Assembly (NCBI GenBank): GCA_963970005.1
Contig: CAXAMN010021551.1
Span: 933,782-997,781, forward strand
Direction of reading: 5' to 3'
Length of the DNA stretch: 64,000 bases
Source: Durusdinium trenchii
Taxonomy: Eukaryota; Sar; Dinophyceae; Suessiales; Symbiodiniaceae
Shown here: in pieces, positions 13,099-23,895 of the stretch
Position numbering within the stretch: the first letter of the stretch is position 1
Layout: the number at the start of each line of letters is the position of its first letter
Position numbers and translations under genes: made by a program
Notes under the pieces: model-generated
The model's database searches: none
Told to the model about the DNA's origin: nothing
Seen by the model: the letters and a program-made list of their open reading frames with translations, nothing else

Positions 13099-13402
13099 GT
13101 GTGTGTGTAACCCTTGGAATCATAGGGATCCTTTTGGATTTGCTCGGCTTGCTTTCTTATTTTCTAACTTTGTTCCAGCAGGGGGGCCCATGGACACTTG
13201 GATGGCATGGGCCAACGAAGACCCATCCAAGCTGTCGTGAAAACGTACCTGCTTGGTGCACCTGGGCGCATTATAAGACGCAGCTGGTGGCCACCCTTCT
13301 TCCTTTTGTAAAGTGCTAGTGAGCTCCGCAGACTTGCACGCCACGACGTCATCTTGTCGGTTCGTCGTTCGTCTTTTTCCCTTTGGGCCCTACTTCCTCT
13401 TG
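13094..13402 (+). repeat. Solo X module
   Basis: Nearly identical to 27780-28083 on the same strand, from the (GT)n-AACCCTTGGAATCATAGG start to the TACTTCCTCTTG end. It differs at a handful of positions. It is not followed by module Y here, which fits a solo terminal repeat or a dispersed module. Confidence 0.85.
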
Positions 13403-14188
13403 CCCTTAGGCTCCCCAGTTGCGCTTGGGGCAGCTTTGCTGCAAACGACAGCTGCAGCTGTGCTTTGTTGAAAGTGTAGCTCAGCTACCACAATTTGCAG
13501 TCTCTCCACATGGCTTACATGGACTTTCTTGGAAGCCGTGCGCTGTACTTTTTGGCAGTGCATGTTGCTTTGTAAAATAGATAGGAAACGCTCACAGCGT
13601 CAGTCCTAGCCTGTATAGGTATATGTTTTGGAACTTCCGATCCTATAGGTTTATGTTTTGGAGCTTCCGTGATTAAACACATAACTGCCCCTGCAAGCCA
13701 GCTTGGCACCATCTTTCTTTTCGAGTGTGTGGTTTGAACGGACGGTGAAACGCACAACCTGCCTCTGTTCTAGTTGATGCTGGTCTGGGCTGTGTTCTTT
13801 CAAACATCTGTGAAAAACATGACCTAAGCATGACCTGCCTATCCAGTGGGTTAGACTGTGTGCTGTTTTTTTGTGAAGAACGTGGTTTAAAGCCACCTCT
13901 TTCAATCCACTGCGCACCCTTCAGCTCGCAACTCATCAACGCGATCCTGCAGAGCGGAGTGCGCGCAGGTGGTTCTCAAACCCGAGGGAGGGTCACGCAT
14001 ATCGGCCTCTCGAAAGGCACTGTTAGTTACACAAATTGAAAGTTTTTGAAAAAACTCGAAACACACGTGTTATTGTTTTTGGGCCCGGTGGGAGCGTCAC
14101 ACTCGCCGGCCACTGCCTGTAAAAAGCAGCACTTGTTTCCAAGAGCCCGACGTGTCCAGCCCACCAGCTCACGCCAGTGTTTGCGCCC
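13403..14188. other. Spacer upstream of gene A
   Basis: No supported exon on either strand. The start of gene A may extend into this stretch but cannot be placed. Confidence 0.3.
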
Positions 14189-16778
14189 ATGTCCCGAACC
14201 AGTCAGTGGAAGTCGGTGCGTGCCCACGGCTGTGCTAGAACAAGTTTTGGCGTTTGTTTGGCTCCTTTTCAAGTGTTGCATTTCCTTCAGGTTCTGTTTT
14301 GTGTTGGTGACCAATCGCAAGCCCCAAATCCAAGGGTCTGGAAAAGTGGAATGGAACGAGGCGATGGTGGCAACTTACCCAATATTTGTCTGTTTTTGTG
14401 TGTGTTCTATTTTGGGGTGGGGAGGGTGTGCTGTGAAGCCGGTGTCGATGTTGCTCAGCGCTACTGTGGAAATCCCAGGAAGACATCGCTGGACAGTGGT
14501 TGCGGGCCATGCCGAGCAAAGCGTTGGAGATCATCCATGCGAACAAGGTCCCAGCTGGCGCGCAGATTGTGCCTTTGGAAAGCGACCTCGCAACGCCTAC
14601 TTTAAAGGAGGGCCGGGTTGTAAGTTGTTTTTTGAAGAATCCTTATTTAAGGTGTGTTTGATGTTGAGCCGCAAAAAGAACTCTGTGTTTAGCAGCGTCC
14701 ACGGCAGGACATCTCGAAGAATTATTGCTGGCTCAAGCCGCTGTGTCAGTGCTATCCAGACCGGGTTCCTTGTAGGGGTATTCGTCTTCACATTTTGTTT
14801 TTTGAGGCGGTGTTATTTCTTCCGTTCTTCCCACTTCAAGACCTTCCCGCCATCAATAGTGTCAGGTTCCATCTGCGTTCTTTGTGGCGGACTGCCTGTT
14901 GAGATTGGACAGTGAGCTCAAGGGTGCCTTTTTGATGCCTGGTGATGGGGATTCCAAGTCCACTATGGCTTGTGAAGAAGGGAGACATCTGAAGAAACTC
15001 ATGGGGTCTCTCCGCCACCTCTTCAGAAACAGTTGCCCAATAGAGTTCAACAATTTGTTTGGTTTGGGCGCGCTTTTGTTTGTTTATAGGTCTCTCCACT
15101 GCACGTGTTGGTTCTGGTCTACAGCACCCATCTTGTGCGCTGCGTGTGAGGCACGGAGTCGCACGACGAACGGGTGGCTGAACTCAAGTCCTTTCTTCGC
15201 CGCAGTCCGAGCAAGGGTTCGAATGGTGGCAAGAAGGACTCCAAGGACCATGGGTAGAGAAGAAATTGTTTTGATAACGATGCAATTGGACACAGAGTCT
15301 GAACATTTTCTTGGCCCATCTAGGACGACTTACCAGTGGCGCCACCAGATGCCATTGCCAAGAACAAGAAGTACTGGGACAGGTTTCGAGTGCCAAAGAC
15401 TGTGGCCATGGCCGAGACACCGTCACAGTCCAGTGGCACCAATGAGTCGACGCAGGCAACAGCTGGTGACTCTGATGAATGCTCAAGTGATGAGGGCAAT
15501 GGTGCTGCTCCTGATGAGAGCTCAGGAGAAGAATCAGGCACTCCACTCTTCCGGCCTCCAGCTCCAAAGAAGAAGCCAGTCAGCTCTTCTGATGAATCGG
15601 ATGCTGACGATGAGGCTGATCCTGCTCAGGGTGCCGAAGACTCAGGCCGTGAGCCCATGAGTGATGACGAGGCCTCGTCAGTTGCGGGGTCCGACGTTTC
15701 CATGGCCCCTACAGTTGTGCCAAAATGGAATGGTGAGAGTCAGGAGGAAGAATTCTTTTCTGATGGGCTGCACAAGACACCTGAGACCAAGCTTCAAAAG
15801 AAGCTAGACCGCGCCAAGTCAGACCTCAGCCCCAATGAGGAGACTGATTCTGCCGAGGATGGCGATGCTTCTTCCAGCGGCCTCTTAGTTCTTTACCGTA
15901 CTCGCACTTTTTTGTTTGTCCTTTTTCTTGGTGGAGTGTGGCTTTCTTTTGAAGGTCGGTCACCGCAGTTCAGGTTCAGAGGTGGTGGACAAAGACTTTC
16001 TCTCCAAGGAGTTCCAAGCCTCGTCTGTCAAGGAACATGCCAAGGCGTGCGCTGATCAATCGACCATGCGCATGAAGACACCGGATAGCGAGCAGCCGGG
16101 CTTCTGGGGATTTCCTTTAGTGCGTGGGCCGAGTCGTGACACTCAGCCCAGAATACAATAAGTCTTAAGTGTTTTCCCATGCTTTTCCCAAAGGGGCAAA
16201 CCCCAAGGTTCCTGAGGTGTTCTTTGATGTGCTGAATTGTAAGTTCCTGTGAGTTTTCTGCTTTTGAATTTGCGGCTTCTTCCCCATGTGCTGAGGAAGC
16301 AGGCTTGGGAGCAGGGAGCAGCAAGGACAAGAAGAAGGACAAGAAGCCCAAGCGCAAGCCTACCGCTGCCAACCGAAATGCCACCTTTAAAAGGACTGGG
16401 AAGGACATGGGGGTCCGGTCCACTGTTGGCAAAAAGTCTGAGCATGTTTATAAATGGAAAAAGGATTCGAAAGGGAACCGGACGGAGAAGGTCTTGAAGG
16501 CAAACCGAACGTATAAGTCGTATGATGTTTCAGGCATGCCGCAAGAAGCACTGCCTGATTTTGATCGGGCCAACCAGGGCAAGCATAGCTACACCCTGAC
16601 TTTCAATGGTGCTACCGTAGAAGTCTTGTTGCAGAAGCAGGCTTACTTCATTAAGAAGTGCGCATCAGATGCACCAGGCCCCACAGGTCAGGTGACATGG
16701 AGCAAGTGCGGCGGCCCCAGGGCTGCGTGGAAGACTGTGAAAGAACGGTCGGGGTTCAAGCGTTTTGCTGACAAGTGA
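14189..16778 (+). CDS. Gene A: acidic/basic multi-exon protein, family unknown
   Basis: Exons read from the sequence: 14479-14619 (EDIAGQWLRAMPSKALEI..., donor GTAAGT), 14693-14764 (QRPRQDISKNYCWLKPL..., donor GTTCCT), 14866-15031 (begins VPSAFFVADCLLRLDSEL), 15151-about 15246 (TESHDERVAELKSFLRR), 15324-about 15880, about 15980-16119, 16208-16238 (VPEVFFDVLN, donor GTAAGT) and 16303-16778, ending in TGA. Most junctions keep phase; the joins around 15246 and 15880 are not settled. The 5' end is uncertain: an ATG at 14189 (MSRTSQWKS) with a GTGCGT donor is possible. The 15324 exon is very acidic and serine-rich. The last exon is lysine-rich (KDKKKDKKPKRK) and then a compact ~90-residue region (TFNGATVEVLLQKQAYF). 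I recognise no named domain. It is the first of four plus-strand genes. Confidence 0.65.
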
Positions 16779-17994
16779 GGGTGTGGTGGCTCAAGTTTTG
16801 TTCTGTTTCCAAGTCTCAGTGTTTGTTTGAGAGCTATTGTTTTCGTTTGCGGTGATGTGTGTATATGCTGCCAAACCGGGTCGTTGCAGCCATTCTCAAA
16901 GAATGGAGCTTATGGGGTAGCTGCGCTTGAAGGCTGGAGCTGTGCACATAGCCTGCCTCTTAGACACTGAGCTGGGGTGCATAACTTCCACCTTCATTCT
17001 AGCGCTCAAGCCCAGCTCTCTCACTTCCTTTTGAACAAGTTTAATCAAATCAAATCTACTGTGGAGTTTCTTTTTTGGGCCATTTGCTATAATCGCACTT
17101 TCAAAGATAGTACAAAACACATGTGTTTTTATAGTTTTGTTTAGGAGGTGCAGCGCTGGGATTCCACATGTGCGGTGGGTGTGGGGTCTTCTGTAGCCAG
17201 AGCAACCAAACGCTCTTGAAAAATCTTAGCGTTGCCAAGAGCTTCATGCGCAAACATGTCAGTGCTCTCAAAAGGCGCACACGTTCTTTAGAAAGAGATA
17301 CACTATCCACCCTAAATGACAAGAAGATGCAAACTCGGCGTTTGTCTCTGTGATTGCATGCCACGTTTGCTTTCCGCATCTTTCCGCCATAGGTTTCACC
17401 CACTGGAAGCTCGTTGCACTCTTTCCAACAACGCAGAGACAAGAACAAACCTCTATACATATACACACCAGCAAAGAAGTTTCCATGTCCATCTCAACGC
17501 AACAAACAATGGTCTCTTTGATTCTCTGACAAACAGCTTTGCAACAATTCAGTATATAGTTCACGACTCATGTTCCAGCCCTCAATGTGCAATGGGACGC
17601 TAGCTGTGGGGTCCAGCTAGCTGGGGAGGTGGGCTATAGATAGAAAGTCTATATTGCTTCTATTGTCGACTCCTCACCACCCCCGTTCGGCCCCCTTCAG
17701 ACAACTGTCCTTCGCAAGGTGAGAAGCCTTCACTGGCCTCACCACGCTTTTCAAGGCTGGCGGATTCAAAGGGGGCAAGCGATGCTCTCAGAATGGAGTG
17801 AAGCTTTACAGATTTCAAGGTCTTCACACCTCATCGTGTGACTAAAAGAAGCAACCGACATGTATACGTTAGAGTGGAATTCAACACCGAACGAAATAGA
17901 AGTTTCAAAGTGTCGCCTTCACCTCTTCAATCGTCTACCTTTCATACCTCAAGAGAACCTGGCAACTGTCTTTGTGTCTCGCTCCTGTGTGACG
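16779..17994. other. Spacer between gene A and a small reading frame
   Basis: Contains an ATG-initiated 61-codon frame at 17168-17353 with a weak Cys-x2-Cys...His pattern that I do not accept as a gene. Nothing else is supported. Confidence 0.35.
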
Positions 17995-18171
17995 ATGGGA
18001 AAGCGGACCGATTGCGACGCTAAGTCCAAGCGCCAGACCCTCTATGCGATCAAGCAGACACCAGATGAGATCGCCTCGGGTGTAGAACCAAGGACCAGCA
18101 AGGAGAAGCACCGCTTCACAATCATGAATGGGTTGAAAAAGATCCGAGCCCCCAAGGCAGGATCTTCATAG
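17995..18171 (+). CDS. Small basic ORF or terminal exon (58 aa)
   Basis: ATG at 17995, TAG stop at 18169. The product is rich in Lys/Arg/Thr (for example MGKRTDCDAKSKRQTLYAI and EPRTSKEKHRFTIMNGLKK) and has coding-like composition, unlike the spacer around it. It could be a small independent gene or the last exon of a gene whose earlier exons I cannot place. It lies between genes A and B on the same strand. Function unknown. Confidence 0.35.
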   Translation: MGKRTDCDAKSKRQTLYAIKQTPDEIASGVEPRTSKEKHRFTIMNGLKKIRAPKAGSS

Positions 18172-18491
18172 GGGTGATATGTTGTGTTGTGGTTCTGAAT
18201 TGTGGCCACCCTAAATGAGCTGGAAGCTACTACAATGAGAAGAATCAGGCCATTAAACTTCCCCCCCAGGTCATTGCAGTCCTTGCCTCGCTAGTGTTTG
18301 CTCTCCCTGGACTCTACTAGGATTCCAAGCTTCACCATTGCGAGTTATTTGCTGGGCGCGCCGCTGTCACAATGGCAGAGCGGGAGGATGGGTTGGGGGT
18401 CAAGAAAAAGAGATTGTTTCATCTTAAGAATTGTTTTCACATCAGCCTCAAAAGATATCGACTGAACCAGTCCCAGCATCGTGGGCTTTAG

Positions 18492-19823
18492 GAGGGCCGA
18501 ACGTGCGCTGCCTTCGACTACACGTATGACAACGTCTTCCACGACATGAATGGCCCAGAGGGCTTCACCCATGCACTCTACCAGGTGATGCGACTGGAGC
18601 CAGGGTCTTTTTTGACTCTGGCTCCAGTCTGCTCAACGTGGGTGTTTATGTTCCTTGGAATGTTTAACAACTTCAGATTGGTTGCGCCAAGGGTCAATGG
18701 TCCAAGGGTTAACAACTTTATGCTCCTTTACATGCCCAAGGGTCTGGGGTGCGTCCATGTTTATGGGAGTTTGAGGGGGGGAAAAAAGTGAGGAGATGAT
18801 CAACCACTGCCTGGCCCCCCAGCTTGGCCACCATACACTCACAGGTCGAGAGGGAGCACCGGGCGCTCCAAAGCCTTTCCGCTTGGCAAGCAGTCGGCTC
18901 CCTCCGTCGAAGCCGGAAACTGCATGGTTGCTCGCTGCGCAATCCTCCTTCTATTGGCAGCAGCGAAAGGGGTCTGGTTCTGCTTAGAGCAGCCAAGAGG
19001 ATCTCTGTTGGAGTTTCACCCATTGATCCAATCAGTCCTAAAGCTCATCAAGGTCTTTCGTGTCCATATCAGGATGTCGGACTACGCTGCGGCTTCCGAA
19101 AAAGGAACATGGCTATATTCCAGTACCTCTCCTTAGAATTGAAGCCTTTTGGGGTGCCCTTTTTGCGCTCCATAAACCTTTGTGTAGCGACAGAAAAGGG
19201 CACCCCCAAAAGATACATTTATTTGCCATTGTTGGGCTGTTGCTCTTGAAATTGTGTTGGAATGTCCTTTTCTAGAGACACACTTCAATCACTGAGACCG
19301 CAAAGAGATTGAAGACATCGTGGATTACAAACCCGTCCATGTTCCACTTCGTCGCAAGCGGGAGCTTGTGATCAAGTACAGGGACCACGCTGGAAAATGG
19401 AGGGTCAAGGGATCCAAGAACCTCAAGAATTCTCAAGAGTATACGATTCAGTGCTTTGTTCAAACAATGTCGCACATTTTTCTATTCAAGAAGGCCTAAG
19501 AGGTTTTGTGGTGGGGTTGGCGCGACAATTGTCTATGAGCTCACCCACAATCCATCGAAGACATCACAGTTTAGGGATATACAAAATTAAAACAAAGGGT
19601 TCTTGGGGTCCAAGCTCGCAGCCGTCCCAGATTTGGGCGCGCCCTGGCGCGTCTGCGCACCTCCAACCAGAAGAAAGTGCTTCGCGATGCTCGCAAGTTC
19701 CTGACGGAAGCTGCCGCTGACACTACCGGTAGTGTTGGCAAAGCTAGCCAGTGCTCCAAGGAGTTCAGCCGCTGGGTGAAGGGGGCCAAATTAGACCCTG
19801 TTTTTGCTTACCTCACAGAATGA
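18492..19823 (+). CDS. Gene B: protein with degenerate C5-methyltransferase-like domain
   Basis: Four exons fit in phase: 18492-18649, 18845-19122, 19297-19445 and 19622-19823 (stop TGA). Introns begin GTTCCT, GTACCT and GATTCA, all with AG acceptors. Exon 1 holds AFDYTYDN and APVCSTWVFM; exon 2 continues SRGSTGRSKAFPLG and later GVWFCLEQPRGS. The order (acidic SAM-site-like strand, P-x-C-S loop, E-x-P loop) resembles a C5-cytosine methyltransferase Rossmann fold with PVC in place of the catalytic PPC and EQP in place of ENP. Exons 3 and 4 (VPLRRKRELVIKYRDHAGKW; RALARLRTSNQKKVLRDARK) are basic. The N-terminal glycine-rich SAM motif is missing, so the copy may be partial or there is an unseen first exon. 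I infer no active methyltransferase. Such modules recur in dinoflagellate genomes, as far as I recall. Confidence 0.65.
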
Positions 19824-20334
19824 TGAGGAAGGTTGCTATGTAATTCCTAATGACCTCCAATTTCAAGGGGTTGCAATGTGGTCCTGGTGATTTAGCCACG
19901 TTGCTGTCTGATACTTAGGGTGACATCTCAATGCCGGGCGTGGAAAAGAAATGCATATGGATGGAGAGGGTTTCTATACCTGCGTACCAGCTCCCAAACA
20001 CATTTGAGTTGAAACTGTTGAAACTGGTGGTTGCCAGGCGCTCGATGCCAAAAATCGTGTTGAAGAACTTGGTCAAACGAGGCGCGGCCGGTGCAATTCG
20101 AAAAGTTTCCAACTGGATACTTTCTCCCCAAAACCCACCAACATGTGTCCTGAAAAAGCCGCGTGAGGGCGAGAAAAAGCCGCGTAAGGGCGAGAAAAGC
20201 CGCGTAAGGGCGAGAAGTCGTTTGGGGGCAGGGTTTGACAAGTTCTGTTGACATAGAAACGGAAGTCTTTGTGTTTTCTCGCAGTGCAGCCACTGACTTT
20301 TAAGCTGTAAGCGCTGCTGCCATACTGCCACGGC
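19824..20334. other. Spacer between genes B and C with short repeat
   Basis: Contains an imperfect tandem repeat of GCCGCGT(A/G)AGGGCGAGAAAA at about 20158-20216 (three units). Otherwise non-coding in appearance. Confidence 0.6.
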
Positions 20335-23173
20335 ATGGGCAAGTCAGCAGCCAAGAAGCCAGAGAAGTTGAAAAAAGTCAAAGAAGTGAAAACTAAGTCA
20401 AAGTGTGGAAAGCCAGAGGCTTCAAGGCCACCTCCAAGGCCACCTGCGCTTCGGGTGAATGGCAAGAGCCCTGCATCTGCAGGTGACGATACCCGCAGGG
20501 TGACTTTCGACCATACCAGGCCAACAAGAGTAACAAGAAACAAGGAAAGCGAGGAAGCCAAGAAGGTGGAAAAGAAGAAGGAAAAGAAAAACGCAGAGAA
20601 GAAAGAGAAAAAGAAGGAGGTTCAGAAGCACGACAAGAAGCAGGACAGGAATGACAAGAGAACAGAGGCTAAGAGTGAAAAGAAAGAGAAAAAGGAGCGT
20701 AAGAAAGAGAAAAAGGAGCGTGAGAAGAAGGAGGCAAAGGAAGTGAAAGATAAGGAGAAGAAGGAAGAACCCAACAAGAAGGAGGAGGTTGAGGGACCAA
20801 AGGAAGTGAAAGGTAATGAGAAGAAGGAAAAGCCCAACAAGAAGGAGGAGGTTGAGGGAGCAAAGCAAAAGACAAGTAGGGAGAAAGACAGGCAGGTGGA
20901 GAAGGAAGCAAAGAAGAAAGAGGAAGCCGATGGCAAAAGAAAGTCAAAGACAGACAAGAAGAAGGAGAAAGAGAGCGGCAACAACGGGAAGGAACCTGAG
21001 GAGGAAAAGCATGAGAAGGAGAAGGAGGGGAAGAGGAAGAGTGGGAAAGACAAGAAGCTCCAGGAGACAGCAGCCTCAAAGGAAAAGAAGAATGATGTAC
21101 GCGTAGAGCTGCCTGACTTTGATGAACTCACCCGTCTTTTGGAGGAGCAGATGGATGAGTATGAGGCTGAGCCCGAAGAGAGTGAGGGAGAAGAGGGCGA
21201 GGAGTCGGAGGAGGAAGAACAATCAGAGGGAGATGCAGAAGAAGCAGAAGAAGAAGAAGAAGAAGAAGAAGAGGCAGAGCAGGAGGCAGAAGGGAAGGAA
21301 GACATGAAGGAAGAGGAAAACGAAGATGAGAAAGTGAAGAAGGAAGAGGAGGAAGAGGAAGGAAGTGGCCACGACGAGACAACCGAGAGTGAGTCTAGTT
21401 CTGAGAATACGGGTGAGGGTGAAGACTCGAGTAGCGAAAGCTCTGAGGAGGAAAAGGAGGGTGAGGACAGTGAGGAAAAGAAGGGCCTTACCGCCAAGGG
21501 CGCTCAGATTGCTGCTGCTGCTGCACAGGCAACACCAACTGCAGCTGATTCCCAAATCGTTCAAGCGGCAAACAGTTCCTCAGAAAATTACACAGTTATT
21601 TTCTTTTCTGTGGGCAATGCCCTTTTTACCAAAAAGACCTGTGGGTAAGTAGCAAAGTCACGCATTCCTTTCTCATCTCTCACGGTTTCTCAGGTTCGAC
21701 CCATAAGAACGAGTATGACACGTTTCTCCGCCACATCGCGAACAAGAAGAAATGTCCTGTAGAGTTGTCAGATCACATACGTCGTGACAAGAACGACGTG
21801 TTCAACTTGTGGCTGACAAATGGGAAGAGCCTTCACAAGCATTCCGGCTGTAAACCAATGAAGTTTTTCAAGTTGCCCCCTAAATTAAATGGGCGCATAG
21901 GCTGACCACAAGCTCTCCACCCCCCACCGTCCTCAACCATCTCAGGGTAGCCGTCGTGATCAAGCGGACCGCCGAGATGGTCAACAAGACTCGGAATGGC
22001 CGCGTCGCTGTGAAAGAGCGGGACTTGTTGGATAGGTATGGGAGCCAAGAGAAGGTGGAGAAGCTCAAGTCATTGCTCCGCCAGAAAGGTCTTTGGGAAT
22101 ACGATGATGATTTCCCCAAGGATGAGGAGGAGAAGTGCTCTCACGTCCAAAATGTTTCTGTTTGTCCAACAAGTTTCAATGACCCCCAATCAAATTAGAG
22201 CTATAGTTACTCAACTCTTGTACAAACTGCAAACTTGTTTTCCCTTGAAGGAAATTTGGTGGCTTTGTGGGACAGGGAAGAGCATCACGTCTGACAATGT
22301 GGTCTCGGAATCCATGTCGCTTGAGGCTAGAGAAAAGAACCCCAGCAACCAGCTCCTTGAGGCTTTGACTGGCGAGTCAGGCGCGCTCCAAGCTGGAATT
22401 CTGCCATCCTCCGGGCTTGAGACTCAGGAGGGTGACAAGAACATGTGGGATTCTGTGCTCAAAGCTCAGACTCAAAAAGCAAAGCCTGCTAAAAGGAAAA
22501 GGGAAGAAAAAGAAGAGGCTGAGGAGGTGAAACCAAAGACCATGAGGGAGTTTGGCCCCAAGTTGTCTTTCAATCCTCTTCATAAATGCTTTCTATTTCA
22601 ATCTCAGTTCAAGCGCGGATCAATTTCCATCAACAATAATTTTGACACCTTCACTCTTTCCCAACCCCTTCCATGACTTTGCCCAGGCAGTGCACAGAGC
22701 TGGCCGAGTCTGTCCTCGCGCAAGGTGCGTCTGCAAGGAAGATGTCTTTGGCCTTGAAGCATGTCGCGTACTCTGGAGATCTCATGCGCCAGTTGAAGGA
22801 TCACTCTACCAAGTTGGAGAACATCTATGACAAGTGTCATGACTTGATCACTAGTGCCAAGACGAGTGAAGCCACGTTTGAAAAGCAGGTGAACGAGATC
22901 AAGGTTCTTTTTCTCTGGTTTGAGAAAGCCGAGGTGGGGGCTTGGAAAAATTGTTCCACAAAAAGGTTCACAAAGGTTTTGAGGCCCAGTGTACTTTTAC
23001 TAAACAGTCGAACGGACACCAAAACGTTAGTCAGCCCCGCCCGCTGCTAGGCGGCTGGAAACGCCTTGTTGTCTGGCCTAGCGACCAAAAAGAAGAAAGG
23101 TAAAGCCAAGGCCAAGGCAAAAGCAAAGGCTGGCGGTAGCTCAGAGCCTGGCAAAGCTGCGAAGACAGCGTGA
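20335..23173 (+). CDS. Gene C: Lys/Glu-rich multi-exon protein
   Basis: ATG at 20335 begins a ~410-residue exon dominated by Lys/Glu repeats (KKEKK, EEEEEEE). It has two near-repeats of the KKEEVEG type at about residues 145-185 and turns strongly acidic toward its end. Its 3' border (near 21570) is not fixed. Following exons: 21694-21826 (NEYDTFLRHIANKKKCPVEL), 21946-about 22135 (RNGRVAVKERDLLDRYGSQE), 22251-22561 (EIWWLCGTGKSI...), 22687-22903 (QCTELAESVLAQGASARKM, probably helical) and 23051-23173 (KKKKGKAKAKAKAKAGG, stop TGA). The last three joins keep phase with GT donors; the 21826 border needs a GA donor. The region after the first exon is a module I recognise as common in Symbiodiniaceae but cannot name. 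A nuclear or nucleolar protein is a guess from the composition. Confidence 0.65.
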
Positions 23174-23895
23174 CATGATTCACATGTCTCTTTTGAGTTT
23201 GCCTTGCCTCATCAGCGGGCTCTTGGTGTCATCTCTAAAGTCTAATTTGGTCCCAGTTCATTTCCCCACTTGAAGGAAAAAAACTCAAGATCTTTCCGAA
23301 ATCTTTCCATCGAGAGACTCTTGCTGTTAGAGAGGCTGGCTGGGGCTTGAATCAAAATGATTCTTTGCTACATCTTGGGGTGTCATCACTTTAGAGAGAG
23401 CGCTGCCAAAAAAGAAGCGGACTTGTACCCACTCTTCTTTTTAGAATCCACTTGACATCAGTGTAAGCTGTTGGCGGCTGCCAGGCCTTCATCGTGCCAA
23501 AGCTCCGACTCTTGGCTTCGCCTGGGTGTGCGCCAGAGTTCCACTCACCGCGTTCAATTTCCAGGTTCCCCAGGTGCAGGAGCTCCTCTTGGAATCCTTA
23601 TTTATATGTGCTCCTCTTGGGGGTGTCTATGTATATTCAAATGGAATGTTTGCAGCAGTGGATGATCTGTAGATCAAGACTTCAAGATTACAAGTTCGTT
23701 CTGGCAAGGAAGAATCGCCCTCGACAAGCTTTCCAGAGTTTCGAAAAAAATCACCAAGCTGACTTGTTCATACGTGTCTCAGCCTGTCTAGTGAGGGTGT
23801 GCTTTCGCAAGCCTTTGACAAAACTCTCGCACATCTATTTCGCAAGCTTTTGACAAAACTCTCCCAAATCTCTTTCACAAGCTCCAACGCCAGGT
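23174..23895. other. Spacer between genes C and D
   Basis: No supported exon. At 23805-23880 a 36-38-bp unit (CGCAAGCTTTTGACAAAACTCTC) is repeated imperfectly two to three times. Confidence 0.5.

Noticed and set aside
17168-17353. 61-aa ORF with a C-x2-C...H pattern resembling a zinc finger
   Set aside because: Only one partial motif, no second histidine at the right spacing, and no neighbouring exon.
20622-21497. 291-codon minus-strand ORF rich in Ser/Phe
   Set aside because: It is the exact antisense of the Lys/Glu-rich first exon of gene C (GAA/GAG/AAG read as TTC/CTC/CTT). The plus strand has an ATG, downstream exons and coherent composition.
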